A program made the position numbers and the translations under genes. From an uncultured Lachnospiraceae bacterium (GTDB lineage: Bacteria > Bacillota_A > Clostridia > Lachnospirales > Lachnospiraceae), in assembly GCA_947564305.1 (NCBI GenBank), contig CANOBT010000143.1:1-13879 (forward strand): DNA of 13,879 nt, written 5' to 3'. Below, in pieces: positions 1-7,235 of this stretch. Positions within the stretch are counted from its first letter, which is position 1. Every line of letters begins with the position of its first letter. The notes under the pieces were generated by a model. That model was not told the origin of the DNA and made no database searches. It worked only from the letters and a program-made list of their open reading frames with translations.

Positions 1-16
1 AACACTTCGATCATTT

Positions 17-745
17 TCATCCCAAACTCGATAATCTGCTGGTGTTACAATAGGTAATCTCAAAAAATTCGTTGATCATCTTTTCAAGGCGGTATGTTTT
101 TTCCAAAGAAATATGGACATATTTCTCCTTTTCTCCATCCGGAAGATTCGGAATCTGTTCCAGCAATCGGAGATAACCAATGATGGAAGTCAGGGGAGTG
201 CGGATATCATGGGCCAGATACATGACCAGCTCATTCTTCCGCTGTTCGGCTGCTCTTGCTGCCTGCTCCCTCTGTATCAGAATATTCTGGACCGTGTTCA
301 GCTTGATCTCAAAGGGCTGAATCTCTTGTGAGAGCCGGATCTGTTCTTCGCGGTCAGATAAAAGACTGTCAATTCCCTGATTGATTTCTCTGAAATAACG
401 GGTTAGCCAACGGAACAGAAACACAAGCAGGAGCAAAAAAATCAGAACGATAGCCGCCGCAAAAAAAACTTCTTTGAATCCCCTAAAATAGTCATTGTAT
501 ACATAAAAGGCATCTTCATGGTCAATATCCATCCATAACTCGATCAGGCGGACAATCCATTCGCCCATCCTTTCTTTCCATAAGAACAGATACAGCAGGA
601 TAACGATTGCAGTGGAAATCAGTGCACTGGTACAGAACCGCCACATGATCCGGACTTGAAAAGCGGAGTAATCCGTATCCTTATCTTTAATCTTCGATTT
701 TGTAGCCGTATCCCCAGACCGTTTTAATATATTTCGGATTTTCAT
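17..745 (-). CDS. VanS-like sensor histidine kinase, truncated (no ATPase domain in window)
   Basis: This is the membrane sensor kinase partner of the response regulator next to it. From the ATG at 745 it encodes 242 residues: two hydrophobic membrane segments near 36-56 and 93-113, a linker resembling HAMP (RYFREINQGID), and a dimerisation/H-box helix LAHDIRTPLTSI with the phospho-acceptor His near 179. The overall pattern matches the VanS family, including a GEWI stretch after the first membrane segment and EFFEIT at the end of the DHp helices. The frame stops at 17-19, just where a normal kinase would enter its ATP-binding domain, so the N, G1 and G2 boxes are absent. A frameshift or rearrangement at about 17-45, or a real truncation, are both possible, because only 16 bases remain beyond the stop. 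The frame stays open upstream to 862, but ATG 745 has GGGG just before it and gives the expected short overlap with the regulator gene. Confidence 0.75.
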   Translation of the reverse strand: MKIRNILKRSGDTATKSKIKDKDTDYSAFQVRIMWRFCTSALISTAIVILLYLFLWKERMGEWIVRLIELWMDIDHEDAFYVYNDYFRGFKEVFFAAAIVLIFLLLLVFLFRWLTRYFREINQGIDSLLSDREEQIRLSQEIQPFEIKLNTVQNILIQREQAARAAEQRKNELVMYLAHDIRTPLTSIIGYLRLLEQIPNLPDGEKEKYVHISLEKTYRLEKMINEFFEITYCNTSRLSSLG

Positions 746-1385
746 AGGAATCCCCCATTTTTTCCCGCAAATGCCGGATGTGTGCAGTGATTGTATTGTT
801 GCTTTTGGTATAATATTCATCTTTCCAGATTTGGTGGAACAGATCTTCGGAACTGACCACATTCCCCTTGTTTTGAATCAGAATCTCCAAAATGGAAAAT
901 TCTGTCGGCGTCAGGGAAAGGGGCTGGTCATTCAGCGTGCATTTATGCGCCTTTACATCGAGAACCAGGCCGGAAAGGGCAATAATGTCCTCTTTTTTCT
1001 CCGTACCAACATTGTAATGCTTATATCTTCTGAGCTGTGCCTTTACCCTGGCAACCAGTTCCAGTGGCTCAAAAGGCTTTGTCATGTAATCATCCGCGCC
1101 CAGGGAGAGACCGGTAATCTTATCCATACCCTCCCCCTTTGCTGTGAGCATGATAATCGGATACCGGTGTTCCTCCCGGATCTGCTGGCATAAAGTGAAG
1201 CCGCTTATGTCGGGAAGCATGATATCCAGAATTGCCAAATCCAGGTCTTCTGTCTGAATACATTGAAGCGCGTCTGTTGCATTATAGAAGGTAAACACCT
1301 GAAAGCCTTCATTATTAAGATAAAGAGAGATAAGGTCAGCAATCTCTTTTTCGTCATCAACGATCAGCAATTTATCTTTTTGCAT
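687..1385 (-). CDS. OmpR/VanR-type response regulator
   Basis: A 232-residue two-component response regulator. The receiver domain (about 4-118) shows every key residue: acidic pair D10/D11, phospho-acceptor D54 in LAILDIMLPD, T81 in MLTAKG, and K103 in DDYMTKPFEPLEL. The C-terminal half (about 130-232) is a winged-helix OmpR/PhoB DNA-binding domain, recognisable from LTPTEFSILEILIQNKG and the final KTVWGYGYKIED. The start is the ATG at 1385, preceded by GGAAAGGAG at good spacing; the frame stays open to 1433 but without a better start. The kinase gene begins inside its 3' end (59-base overlap), so the two are probably translationally coupled. Similarity is to VanR-type regulators, but no vancomycin ligase or dehydrogenase genes are present in this window, so no resistance role is implied. 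Its target could be the divergent genes to its right. Confidence 0.9.
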   Translation of the reverse strand: MQKDKLLIVDDEKEIADLISLYLNNEGFQVFTFYNATDALQCIQTEDLDLAILDIMLPDISGFTLCQQIREEHRYPIIMLTAKGEGMDKITGLSLGADDYMTKPFEPLELVARVKAQLRRYKHYNVGTEKKEDIIALSGLVLDVKAHKCTLNDQPLSLTPTEFSILEILIQNKGNVVSSEDLFHQIWKDEYYTKSNNTITAHIRHLREKMGDSYENPKYIKTVWGYGYKIED

Positions 1386-1589
1386 AAAATACTCCTTTCC
1401 TACTGTTTGTAATATGTACATGCTTTTGTGCATGAAATGATAAGCCTCTAAGCGAACTTTCCCTGTCAGCAGGGTATATTTCTCTTATTTTACCATAAAT
1501 CCTGTGTTAGAAACCGTCTTTTCTATGAAGAAAATATTGAGATTTTACTGAGGTTGATATAGTTTCAATTTTCGAGTTACTACTAAATA

Positions 1590-1618
1590 TTGAATTTACC
1601 TTAAAAATATGGTAGAAT
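1590..1618 (+). promoter_or_regulatory. Sigma-A type promoter for the HTH gene
   Basis: A -35 box TTGAAT (1590-1595) and a -10 box TAGAAT (1613-1618) are separated by exactly 17 bases. The site lies between the divergent two-component operon and the rightward genes. It would drive the 1672 leader ORF and the HTH gene at 1822, and ends functionally at the terminator at 2085-2119. Identified by consensus match only. Confidence 0.6.
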
Positions 1619-1671
1619 GTCAAAACATGTTGATTGATTGTTCATGGACTTACATAAGGAGGTGTTTGGTA

Positions 1672-1725
1672 ATGGACTTTAAAAATCAGAATTGTTCAGA
1701 TAGTGAATTTCCCCATGCAGAATAG
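1672..1725 (+). CDS. Possible 17-residue leader peptide or start of a decayed ORF
   Basis: A short ORF starts at ATG 1672 behind a near-perfect ribosome site (AAGGAGG at 1656-1662, 9 bases away) and stops at TAG 1723-1725. It lies in the same frame as the HTH gene at 1822, with a second stop between them just before 1753. Either it is a leader peptide, or it is the 5' end of a once longer ORF that now carries in-frame stops. I cannot assign a function. Confidence 0.25.
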   Translation: MDFKNQNCSDSEFPHAE

Positions 1726-1821
1726 CAGAATGCAACGGTCTGTATGGGTTAAATGAAAGTTGCATCGTCTGCTGATTCTGCACTTTATTTAATAAAATTA
1801 AGTAAAGGACGGAATGAAATT

Positions 1822-2085
1822 ATGAAATATCTGAATGCAGCAGATGTGCTTCCGAAGGAGCTTCTGAACGAACTGTCCATCTATGTAAATGGGCAGCTCT
1901 TGTATGTGCCTTCAAGGGAACAGAAAAAATCATGGGGAAGTAACAGTGGCTCCAGACAGTACTATGAGCAAAGGAATAACAAGATTGTCGCTCTCTATGG
2001 AAAAGGTATCTGTATTGATGAGCTCTGTGAAGAGTTTCACTTATCCTATGATACAATACGAAAAATAATAAAAACGAATTTATAG
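1822..2085 (+). CDS. Small HTH regulator, CD3324/Mor-like family
   Basis: An 87-residue protein of the small helix-turn-helix family annotated in clostridia as CD3324-like and related in layout to the Mu Mor activator. It has an N-terminal helical part with LPKELLNELSIYVNGQLLYVPSRE and a C-terminal HTH, RNNKIVALYGKGICIDELCEEF followed by LSYDTIRKIIKTNL. The start at 1822 is supported by AAAGGACGG just upstream; the frame is open from 1753, but that upstream stretch has no ribosome site and looks non-coding. A strong terminator overlaps the stop codon, making this a single-gene transcript. It resembles the element's own Mor-like protein (11033..11293) in architecture (L-P near the N terminus, a YLYIP/LLYVP strand, terminal HTH). 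DNA binding is a family inference; its target is unknown. Confidence 0.8.
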   Translation: MKYLNAADVLPKELLNELSIYVNGQLLYVPSREQKKSWGSNSGSRQYYEQRNNKIVALYGKGICIDELCEEFHLSYDTIRKIIKTNL

Positions 2086-2119
2086 GGCTTTATCCGAAAA
2101 AAGGGTAAAGCCCTTTTTT
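2085..2119 (+). terminator. Rho-independent terminator after the CD3324-like gene
   Basis: GGGCTTTA (2085-2092) pairs with TAAAGCCC (2106-2113). The stem extends inward by three more pairs, one of them a G-T wobble, around a GAAAAAA loop. It is followed directly by six Ts (2114-2119). The first base of the stem is the last base of the stop codon. Confidence 0.9.
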
Positions 2120-2210
2120 CAGATAGAATGGTTATAATTGTTTCCTGCCCTTTTTTCTCTTATTTAAAATCCCTATAATAGCATGGAAAGAAAAGAAAGG
2201 AGTCAGAGGA

Positions 2211-3554
2211 ATGAGTAAACAAACAAATATGACAGAAGGAAATCCGGTAAATCTGCTTTTAAGCTTTGCGGTTCCGCTTATGTTTGGGACAATATTTCAA
2301 CAATCATTTATTATTGTGGACAGAATCATTGTAGGGCATTTGATTGGTGCAGAGGCTTTTTCAGCTGTAGGTGCAACCGGTTCTGTATCCATGGTGTTTA
2401 CATCCCTTTGTATTGGGATAGCAATCGGTTCTGGAATTGTCGTTTCGCAGTTCTATGGGGCGAATGATGAAGACGGAACTGCATCGGCAATCAGGAATGG
2501 GACGGTAATCACAATATTATGCACCATAATCATCTCGATTTTGGCATTGCTTGTTACAAAGCCGATTCTGATATTGCTGAACACGCCAGCTTCATTGTTG
2601 GAGGATTCTATCAATTATATGTCAACCTCTCTGGGCGGCCTGGTCGTTGTAATTCTTTATTACATACCATTTAGTGTACTGCGTTCATTGGGGGATGCGA
2701 AAACACCGATTATTTTTCTGGCACTCTGCAGTATATTGAACATTCTTTTTGATCTGGTTTTTGTTCTGCTTTTTCATACTGGCGTAGAGGGAACGGCTGT
2801 CGCTTCGCTATTGGCTCAAGGGATAGCTGGTATATTATGCTTTGCCTATGCCGTAAAGCAATACTCTTATTTTGAAAAGGCATTAAAGGAAGCAGTTTTT
2901 GATAAAGAGATTGCTAAACAAATCCTTAAAGTCTGCATACCAATGGGCTTTCAATATTCGCTTATTTATCTGTCAAGCAGTATTTTGCAATGGGTAATCA
3001 ATGGATTTGGAACAAGCATAATAGGGGCGTTTACAGCAACGAGTCAGATAGAAAATTTAATCCAGCAGCCATTTACAGCATTGGGCACAGCAATCGCAAC
3101 TTATACCGGACAGAATATGGGAGCAGGAAAGACAGGAAGAATCAGGCAGGGATTATCTGCAGCTTTGAAAATCTGTATGATATATTCTTTCATTTTGCTT
3201 TTTATTTTCTGGGGATTTGGGAGAATGGTCATGAATATTTTTGTATCTGATGCCGACATTATTGAAAATGCCGTAAAAGGGATTCATATTACCAGTACAT
3301 TTTTCCTGGCTCTTGGCGTGGGTCAGGTACTGCGCTACCTGTTAAATGGTGTTGGGGATTCTGTCTATTCTATGATCAATGGAATAGTTGAAATTGTCTG
3401 CCGAATCGTATTTGTCTTCACATTAACAAATCTTCCATATATAGGTCAGTGGGGGATCTGGTGGACAACAGCATTAACCTGGTGCTGTACGGCATTATTG
3501 GGGGTATGCCGCTATACAGGTGGTAAGTGGAAAGACAGGTCTGCACTTTTTTGA
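2211..3554 (+). CDS. MATE-family multidrug/cation efflux transporter
   Basis: A 447-residue polytopic membrane protein, the normal length for the MATE (NorM/DinF-type) family of sodium- or proton-driven antiporters. Family signs are the N-terminal TEGNPVNLLLSFAVPLMFG, the VDRIIVGHLIGAEAFSAVG stretch in the first repeat, and the matching second-repeat region IGAFTATSQIENLIQQPFTALGTAIATYTGQNMGAG. About twelve hydrophobic segments are visible in two similar halves. The start ATG at 2211 is preceded by AAAGGAG about nine bases upstream, and a TATAAT box at 2174-2179 could be its -10 (the -35 is only T-rich). It follows the regulator's terminator, so it has its own transcription unit. The substrate cannot be told from sequence; adjacency to the two-component genes suggests a possible stress or antimicrobial-peptide response, which is inference. 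Confidence 0.92.
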   Translation: MSKQTNMTEGNPVNLLLSFAVPLMFGTIFQQSFIIVDRIIVGHLIGAEAFSAVGATGSVSMVFTSLCIGIAIGSGIVVSQFYGANDEDGTASAIRNGTVITILCTIIISILALLVTKPILILLNTPASLLEDSINYMSTSLGGLVVVILYYIPFSVLRSLGDAKTPIIFLALCSILNILFDLVFVLLFHTGVEGTAVASLLAQGIAGILCFAYAVKQYSYFEKALKEAVFDKEIAKQILKVCIPMGFQYSLIYLSSSILQWVINGFGTSIIGAFTATSQIENLIQQPFTALGTAIATYTGQNMGAGKTGRIRQGLSAALKICMIYSFILLFIFWGFGRMVMNIFVSDADIIENAVKGIHITSTFFLALGVGQVLRYLLNGVGDSVYSMINGIVEIVCRIVFVFTLTNLPYIGQWGIWWTTALTWCCTALLGVCRYTGGKWKDRSALF

Positions 3555-3751
3555 CTTCATTTTATCCAGTTAAACTGAGGAACATAGGTTCATATATCTG
3601 CAGAAATAGTTGGAGAAAAAACAAAATGCCTCCATTTTTTCTTAGGAAAAGAATTACAGGAAATTCAAAATGGCAATTTCTTCATGTGATAGAGTTGGAA
3701 AAGACAAAACGCGTTTGTCCAATTTTTATTTTTTATAAGGAGAGAATTACC

Positions 3752-4241
3752 ATGAGAAAAAAAACTCAAAAAAGCAACTGTATTATTTTGTACTGTCTGT
3801 ATGCTGAATGCACTCTTGGCCGGATGTGGCTCTCAAACGGCATCGGCTCCTGAAGCGGCACCAAAGCCAGTGGAGGAGACACCACTGGGGGATGCAAACG
3901 CTGTACCGTCAGCAGACAATGCCGAAAATGAGGAAAAGCAGCAGGAAACAGCCACAGAAAAAAGACAGGTTTTAGATGCGGAGACGGCAGCCGCTTTTGA
4001 CGCCGATTTTCTGGGAGAGGTATGGAAAATTTCGGAAGATTCCTTTTATATCGCAGAAACAAAAGCAGAAATTCTGGAAGATGGATCTCTGTCGAGCACG
4101 CCTCCCAGCTCCGATGCGGATATTCCTGATTCCCAGCTGATCCAGGTGATGTTTGACGATACTACTTATTTTTATATGAGGGGAATCTGTGACGATGGGG
4201 AAAACTTCGAGGATGTGTGTAAGATTGTGTATAAAAAATAA
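3752..4241 (+). pseudogene. Lipoprotein gene, frameshifted in signal peptide and truncated at 3' end
   Basis: The ATG at 3752 has AAGGAGAG nine bases upstream and then runs into an A8 tract (3757-3764). Read as is, it ends at 3853 with a nonsense tail. With one A fewer, the frame gives MRKKLKKATVLFCTVCM, then LNALLAGC: a textbook lipoprotein signal with lipobox LAGC and the lipidated Cys at residue 25. It then joins the long frame that runs to 4241, 162 residues in all. The mature part is acidic and low-complexity (P, E, A rich) followed by a compact domain with DSQLIQVMFDDTTYFYMR. The internal ATG at 3801 has no ribosome site. The last residues after FEDV lie in the mobile element's left end (from 4218), so the original C terminus is lost. 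An imperfect palindrome (GACAAA/TTTGTC, 3703-3719) sits upstream and may be an operator. The A8 shift may be phase variation, decay or sequencing error. Confidence 0.75.
4218..4239 (+). repeat. Left terminal inverted repeat of the Mu-like element
   Basis: Starts TGTAAG and, over 22 bases, aligns without gaps to the reverse complement of 13803-13824. Positions 1-6, 8, 10 and the A-run plus T at 16-22 are identical, and four of the seven mismatches are transitions. The Mu left end also begins TGTA. A Mu-type CGAAAAAAA motif follows at 4256-4264. The repeat lies within the last codons of the lipoprotein frame. Confidence 0.6.
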
Positions 4242-4374
4242 TATTTTCCGTTTATCGAAAAAAAGAAAAGGGAATGGATATTGATAAAATCAGTACTTCT
4301 AGTGTCAATACAAAAAAGATTGCACACAAAGTATTGTTTTTTTCCTATAATGTATTAGATAAATGGAAAATTAT

Positions 4375-4429
4375 AAAAAAATAGAAATAGCAATAATCGT
4401 AGATTAATACAGTGTTTATTGCTATTTCT
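4375..4429 (-). terminator. Terminator of the repressor gene
   Basis: Perfect 14-base arms, AGAAATAGCAATAA (4383-4396) and TTATTGCTATTTCT (4416-4429), flank a 19-base loop. On the minus strand the hairpin is followed by a run of seven Ts (4381 down to 4375). It lies 12 bases beyond the repressor stop codon and insulates the element's left end from repressor transcription. Confidence 0.85.
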
Positions 4430-4440
4430 GATATATAGAT

Positions 4441-5010
4441 TTACTTATAAGTTGTTTCCTCTAAATTTTTTTTGAAATTATCAATATTTTGTTCAATATT
4501 TTTCTTGTACTGATCAAAAAAAATATTTAGTATTTCATCAAAAATAAGTTGCTTGTTTAATAACCGTTCTTTGATAGGTATGTTATAATTTTGAATTGTT
4601 GAAAACAGTTCTATAAGCATATCAAGAAAAATGATTTTATTTTTATCTTCTAATTCATCGACATTTGTAATTTCAGCAAAAAGTACATTTAGTTTAGCAG
4701 CTCGATAACGCACTTTTTCATTTTTACTTCTAAGTAATTTATTGAAAAGATCAGTAGAATAACTAAGCATATCTCCCGTGCCAAATGTAAAATCATCTAT
4801 ATAAGCAGGTTCAATACCTTCCTTTAGCCATTCTTCGTTTGCTCCAAATTCTTTACATATTAGTTTTATCAAAGATTCTGATGGAACTGTTATTCCTTTT
4901 TCCATTCTTGAAATATGTGCATTGGTTACCCCAATTATTTTTGAAAACTCAATTTGATTCAACCCACAATCCACCCTTATTTTCTTTAATCGTTTTGCTA
5001 TTGTTTCCAT
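4441..5010 (-). CDS. CI-like XRE-family repressor of the Mu-like element
   Basis: A 189-residue protein with an N-terminal XRE helix-turn-helix (about 4-64: IAKRLKKIRVDCGLNQIEF, then VTNAHISRMEKG and a WLKEG end). A 125-residue, mostly helical, Lys/Asn/Glu-rich C-terminal domain follows. No Ser-Lys LexA-type protease motif is visible, so induction by self-cleavage is unlikely. Its start at 5010 is preceded by GGAG six bases upstream. It is transcribed leftward, away from the transposition genes, with a clear promoter (5039..5067) and terminator (4375..4429). This position and orientation match the Mu c repressor, so it probably keeps the early promoter off in the lysogenic state; this role is inferred from context. 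The gene is markedly AT-rich compared with the transposase. Its HTH is close to that of the protein at 8134..8841 (shared AHIS-EK-P-S-SLIKLI-E pattern). Confidence 0.85.
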   Translation of the reverse strand: METIAKRLKKIRVDCGLNQIEFSKIIGVTNAHISRMEKGITVPSESLIKLICKEFGANEEWLKEGIEPAYIDDFTFGTGDMLSYSTDLFNKLLRSKNEKVRYRAAKLNVLFAEITNVDELEDKNKIIFLDMLIELFSTIQNYNIPIKERLLNKQLIFDEILNIFFDQYKKNIEQNIDNFKKNLEETTYK

Positions 5011-5027
5011 ATATATCTCCTTAACTA

Positions 5028-5040
5028 TTAATTGAATTTA
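5028..5040. promoter_or_regulatory. Probable repressor operator half-site (left)
   Basis: TTAATTGAATTTA matches the core TTAACTGAATTAA of the operator palindrome arms at 11 of 13 positions. It overlaps the -10 box of the leftward repressor promoter by two bases, a position suited to autoregulation. Function inferred from sequence and position. Confidence 0.5.
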
Positions 5041-5067
5041 TATATTGTCTTGCAATCAGCTTGACAA
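5039..5067 (-). promoter_or_regulatory. Leftward promoter for the repressor
   Basis: On the minus strand, -35 TTGTCA (5067-5062) and -10 TATATA (5044-5039) lie 17 bases apart, followed by the repressor ribosome site and ATG 5010. Its -35 box overlaps the -35 box of the rightward promoter by five bases, so the two polymerases should compete. Confidence 0.65.
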
Positions 5068-5089
5068 ATTAACTGAATTAAATTAATAT
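5061..5089 (+). promoter_or_regulatory. Rightward early promoter
   Basis: A perfect TTGACA (5061-5066) and TAATAT (5084-5089) are spaced by 17 bases. The spacer (5067-5083) is exactly the left arm of the operator palindrome, and the -10 box falls in the palindrome's central gap. It should drive the Ner-like, transposase and ATPase genes. Confidence 0.8.
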
Positions 5090-5108
5090 GTATTTAATTC
5101 AGTTAATT
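5067..5108. promoter_or_regulatory. Operator: perfect 17-base inverted repeat over the early promoter
   Basis: AATTAACTGAATTAAAT (5067-5083) and its exact reverse complement (5092-5108) are separated by eight bases. Each arm contains the TTAACTGAATTAA core. Placement over the spacer and the start region of the rightward promoter makes this the likely main binding site for the 4441..5010 repressor, the 5164..5421 protein, or both. Confidence 0.75.
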
Positions 5109-5163
5109 ATAACTTATAATTCAAACTTATACAACAAGATTTGAAAGGAGCGAAAGTTAGCTT

Positions 5164-5421
5164 ATGCATCAAACGCAAGATCTATGTATTGTAGGACATA
5201 ATGTAGAAGAAATGCTATATCAAAAGAGAAAAAGACAAATATGGCTTGCTCATGAATGTAATGTCACCCCTAGTCACATAAATCAAATTATTAAAGGAAA
5301 AACGAAACCATCACTACAAGTTTTAAAAGCAATGGCTGATGCTCTCGAAGTCACAACGGATGAAATAATAAATGAAAATTATTTAGGGGAAGGCAATATA
5401 TTACATGGAAAAATGGATTGA
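5164..5421 (+). CDS. Ner/Cro-like XRE regulator
   Basis: An 85-residue protein made almost wholly of one XRE helix-turn-helix: WLAHECNVTPSHINQIIKG, then KPSLQVLKAMADALEVTTDEI. It is the first gene of the rightward operon, directly behind the early promoter and opposite the repressor, which is where Mu places ner. A role as early-promoter down-regulator or anti-repressor is inferred from that position. The ribosome site AAAGGAG (5144-5150) is 13 bases from the ATG, longer than usual; no closer in-frame start exists. The stop lies 17 bases inside the transposase gene, so translation is probably coupled. The gene is AT-rich like the repressor, and base composition shifts upward within the start of the transposase gene, suggesting the switch region has been exchanged as a unit. 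Confidence 0.8.
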   Translation: MHQTQDLCIVGHNVEEMLYQKRKRQIWLAHECNVTPSHINQIIKGKTKPSLQVLKAMADALEVTTDEIINENYLGEGNILHGKMD

Positions 5422-7234
5422 TATAAAGGAAGCGAGTAAGGTACTGAATATAGGCGAAAGAGCTGTTCGGATTAAAGCTAATAATCATAAACTCACCTAT
5501 AGATATGTTAAGGGACGTGGTGGCAAAAAAATGGAAGTACTGCTATCTTCCCTCCCAGATGATGCCATAGCCCGGTACTACGATCGTGAGCCTGTAAGAA
5601 ATGAGGTGAAACAGATGGAAGGATTCTCAAAAAGGCAGAAAGACGAAGCCAATAATAAAGCGTGGGTTCTCGACCTTTACCAGCAACGGGGCAAAGGCGT
5701 GACGATCGAGGAATTTCTGGATCAGTACAACCGCGAGCACGGTGAATCCATTACAAAGGCCAACATATTCCAGTGGCAGAAGAAATTCAAGCAGGGCGGC
5801 ACTGCTGCCCTGGTGGATCGCCGGGGTGAATATAAGCGTGGAACAACGACGATTCCAGATGAAGCATGGGATTACTTCTATTCCTTGTATATGACACAGC
5901 AGAAACGCGGCGTCCAGATCTGCTACGACTACACAAAGAAGGAATATCCGGACATCCCGAGCGTATATGCATTCCACCGGAAAGTAAAGACAATTCCTGA
6001 ATACGCCCTGCTCCGCTACCGGGAAGGGAAGCATGCTTTCCTTGACATGCTGCCAAGCATGGACAGGGATAAGAAAGACATCGCTTCCAATGCAGTATGG
6101 TTCAGCGACCACCATCATATTGATGTTTTTACCAAGAATGAAGATAGGTCGAAACCATGCCGCATGTGGCTTACAGTTTTCTTTGATGCGCGGTCAAACA
6201 AAGTCATATCGTACATATGCAGGAACGCTGATCCTGATGCGGCGGTTATCAAGCAGGCCATGAAAAAGGGGATGGAGGAACACGGCGTACCAAATGAACT
6301 GTACTTTGATAATGGCAAGGACTACCGTTCAAAGGCGTTCCGGCAGGATTTTGAATTGTCGCTGGTGCACCAGATCGGAATAGAGAATATATATGCCACA
6401 CCATACCACGGGCAGGCCAAAACAGTCGAGAGATTTTTCAAGACGTTTACAGAACGTTTCTGTAAGATGCTCCCCACATATACGGGCAAAGATGCAAAGA
6501 ACCGTCCGGAGATGATGCAGGTCTCAGATGAGGATATTATGGCGATAGCACCATCAATAGAAGAATTCCTTCTCTGTCTGGATAATTATATGGAGGATTA
6601 CAACTATACTCCCAGCAGGGGAAAAGACCTTGACGGAAAGAGCCCGGATGAAGTCTATTACCAGAACCTGTCTGTAAAGAGGATGATCACAGACAGGAAA
6701 GCCCTTGACCTGCTGTGCGGCACGTTTGATATGAGGATGGTAGGGAAGAACGGCATCCGCTTTAAGAACAGGTATTATTGGAATGAGGGACTGCTGCCGT
6801 ATTTAAATAGGAAGGTGGTCATCAACTATACCAGCGACAACATGGATCTTCTGTATGTATTTGACGAAGACAGGCGGGCCATATGCACAGCAGAAGCTAA
6901 AGTACGGACGCCCTTCAGGAACACGACAGAGGCGGATTTTAAGAAGGCTGAGAAAGAGAGAAAGGCTGCCCGGCAGTTCGCAAAGAAGTACCAGCCAGTG
7001 ATAGAGCATGACACGATGAGCCTGATCGCAAGGAACCAGCTTGCAGAACGGGCAGAGCAAGACGTCGCATACAGTCCTGCTGCCGTCGAGCCGGTGGCAC
7101 TGGATTTCGATACAGGTGTATTTGAAGCAAAACGTTCTCCCAGAGATGCTGATCCGGACATACCGGATATACAGGGCACCTTATTAGATAGATATCTGGA
7201 AGAAGAGAAAAAAAGGAAGATAGGAGGTTATTAG
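5405..7234 (+). CDS. MuA-like DDE transposase
   Basis: A 609-residue transposase of the bacteriophage Mu type, which binds the element ends and carries out strand cleavage and transfer. The N terminus (about 1-60) is an excisionase/Mu-type winged HTH (WIDIKEASKVLNIGERAVRIK). A second HTH region follows at about 80-145 (IFQWQKKFKQGG, then LVDRRG). The RNase H-like core holds the catalytic triad: D235 in WFSDHHHIDVF, D302 in LYFDNGKDYRSKAF and E342 in YHGQAKTVERFFKTF. The last resembles the AKPVERAF stretch around MuA E392. A C-terminal beta-barrel (about 437-500: GTFDMRMVGKNGIRFKNRYY) and a charged helical tail (510-609) complete the MuA layout and would contact the MuB-like partner. All three catalytic residues and the full length are intact, so the enzyme looks active. 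The start overlaps the upstream gene by 17 bases and has AGGGGAAGG before it. Confidence 0.95.
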   Translation: MEKWIDIKEASKVLNIGERAVRIKANNHKLTYRYVKGRGGKKMEVLLSSLPDDAIARYYDREPVRNEVKQMEGFSKRQKDEANNKAWVLDLYQQRGKGVTIEEFLDQYNREHGESITKANIFQWQKKFKQGGTAALVDRRGEYKRGTTTIPDEAWDYFYSLYMTQQKRGVQICYDYTKKEYPDIPSVYAFHRKVKTIPEYALLRYREGKHAFLDMLPSMDRDKKDIASNAVWFSDHHHIDVFTKNEDRSKPCRMWLTVFFDARSNKVISYICRNADPDAAVIKQAMKKGMEEHGVPNELYFDNGKDYRSKAFRQDFELSLVHQIGIENIYATPYHGQAKTVERFFKTFTERFCKMLPTYTGKDAKNRPEMMQVSDEDIMAIAPSIEEFLLCLDNYMEDYNYTPSRGKDLDGKSPDEVYYQNLSVKRMITDRKALDLLCGTFDMRMVGKNGIRFKNRYYWNEGLLPYLNRKVVINYTSDNMDLLYVFDEDRRAICTAEAKVRTPFRNTTEADFKKAEKERKAARQFAKKYQPVIEHDTMSLIARNQLAERAEQDVAYSPAAVEPVALDFDTGVFEAKRSPRDADPDIPDIQGTLLDRYLEEEKKRKIGGY

Positions 7235-7235
7235 A

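Noticed and set aside
687..1385. vanRS-type vancomycin resistance locus
   Set aside because: Only the two-component genes resemble Van proteins; there are no ligase, dehydrogenase or dipeptidase genes, and VanR/VanS-like pairs are common in clostridia.
4228..4264. TGTATA at 4228 as the left end
   Set aside because: It begins TGTA like Mu, but matches the right end less well than TGTAAG at 4218.
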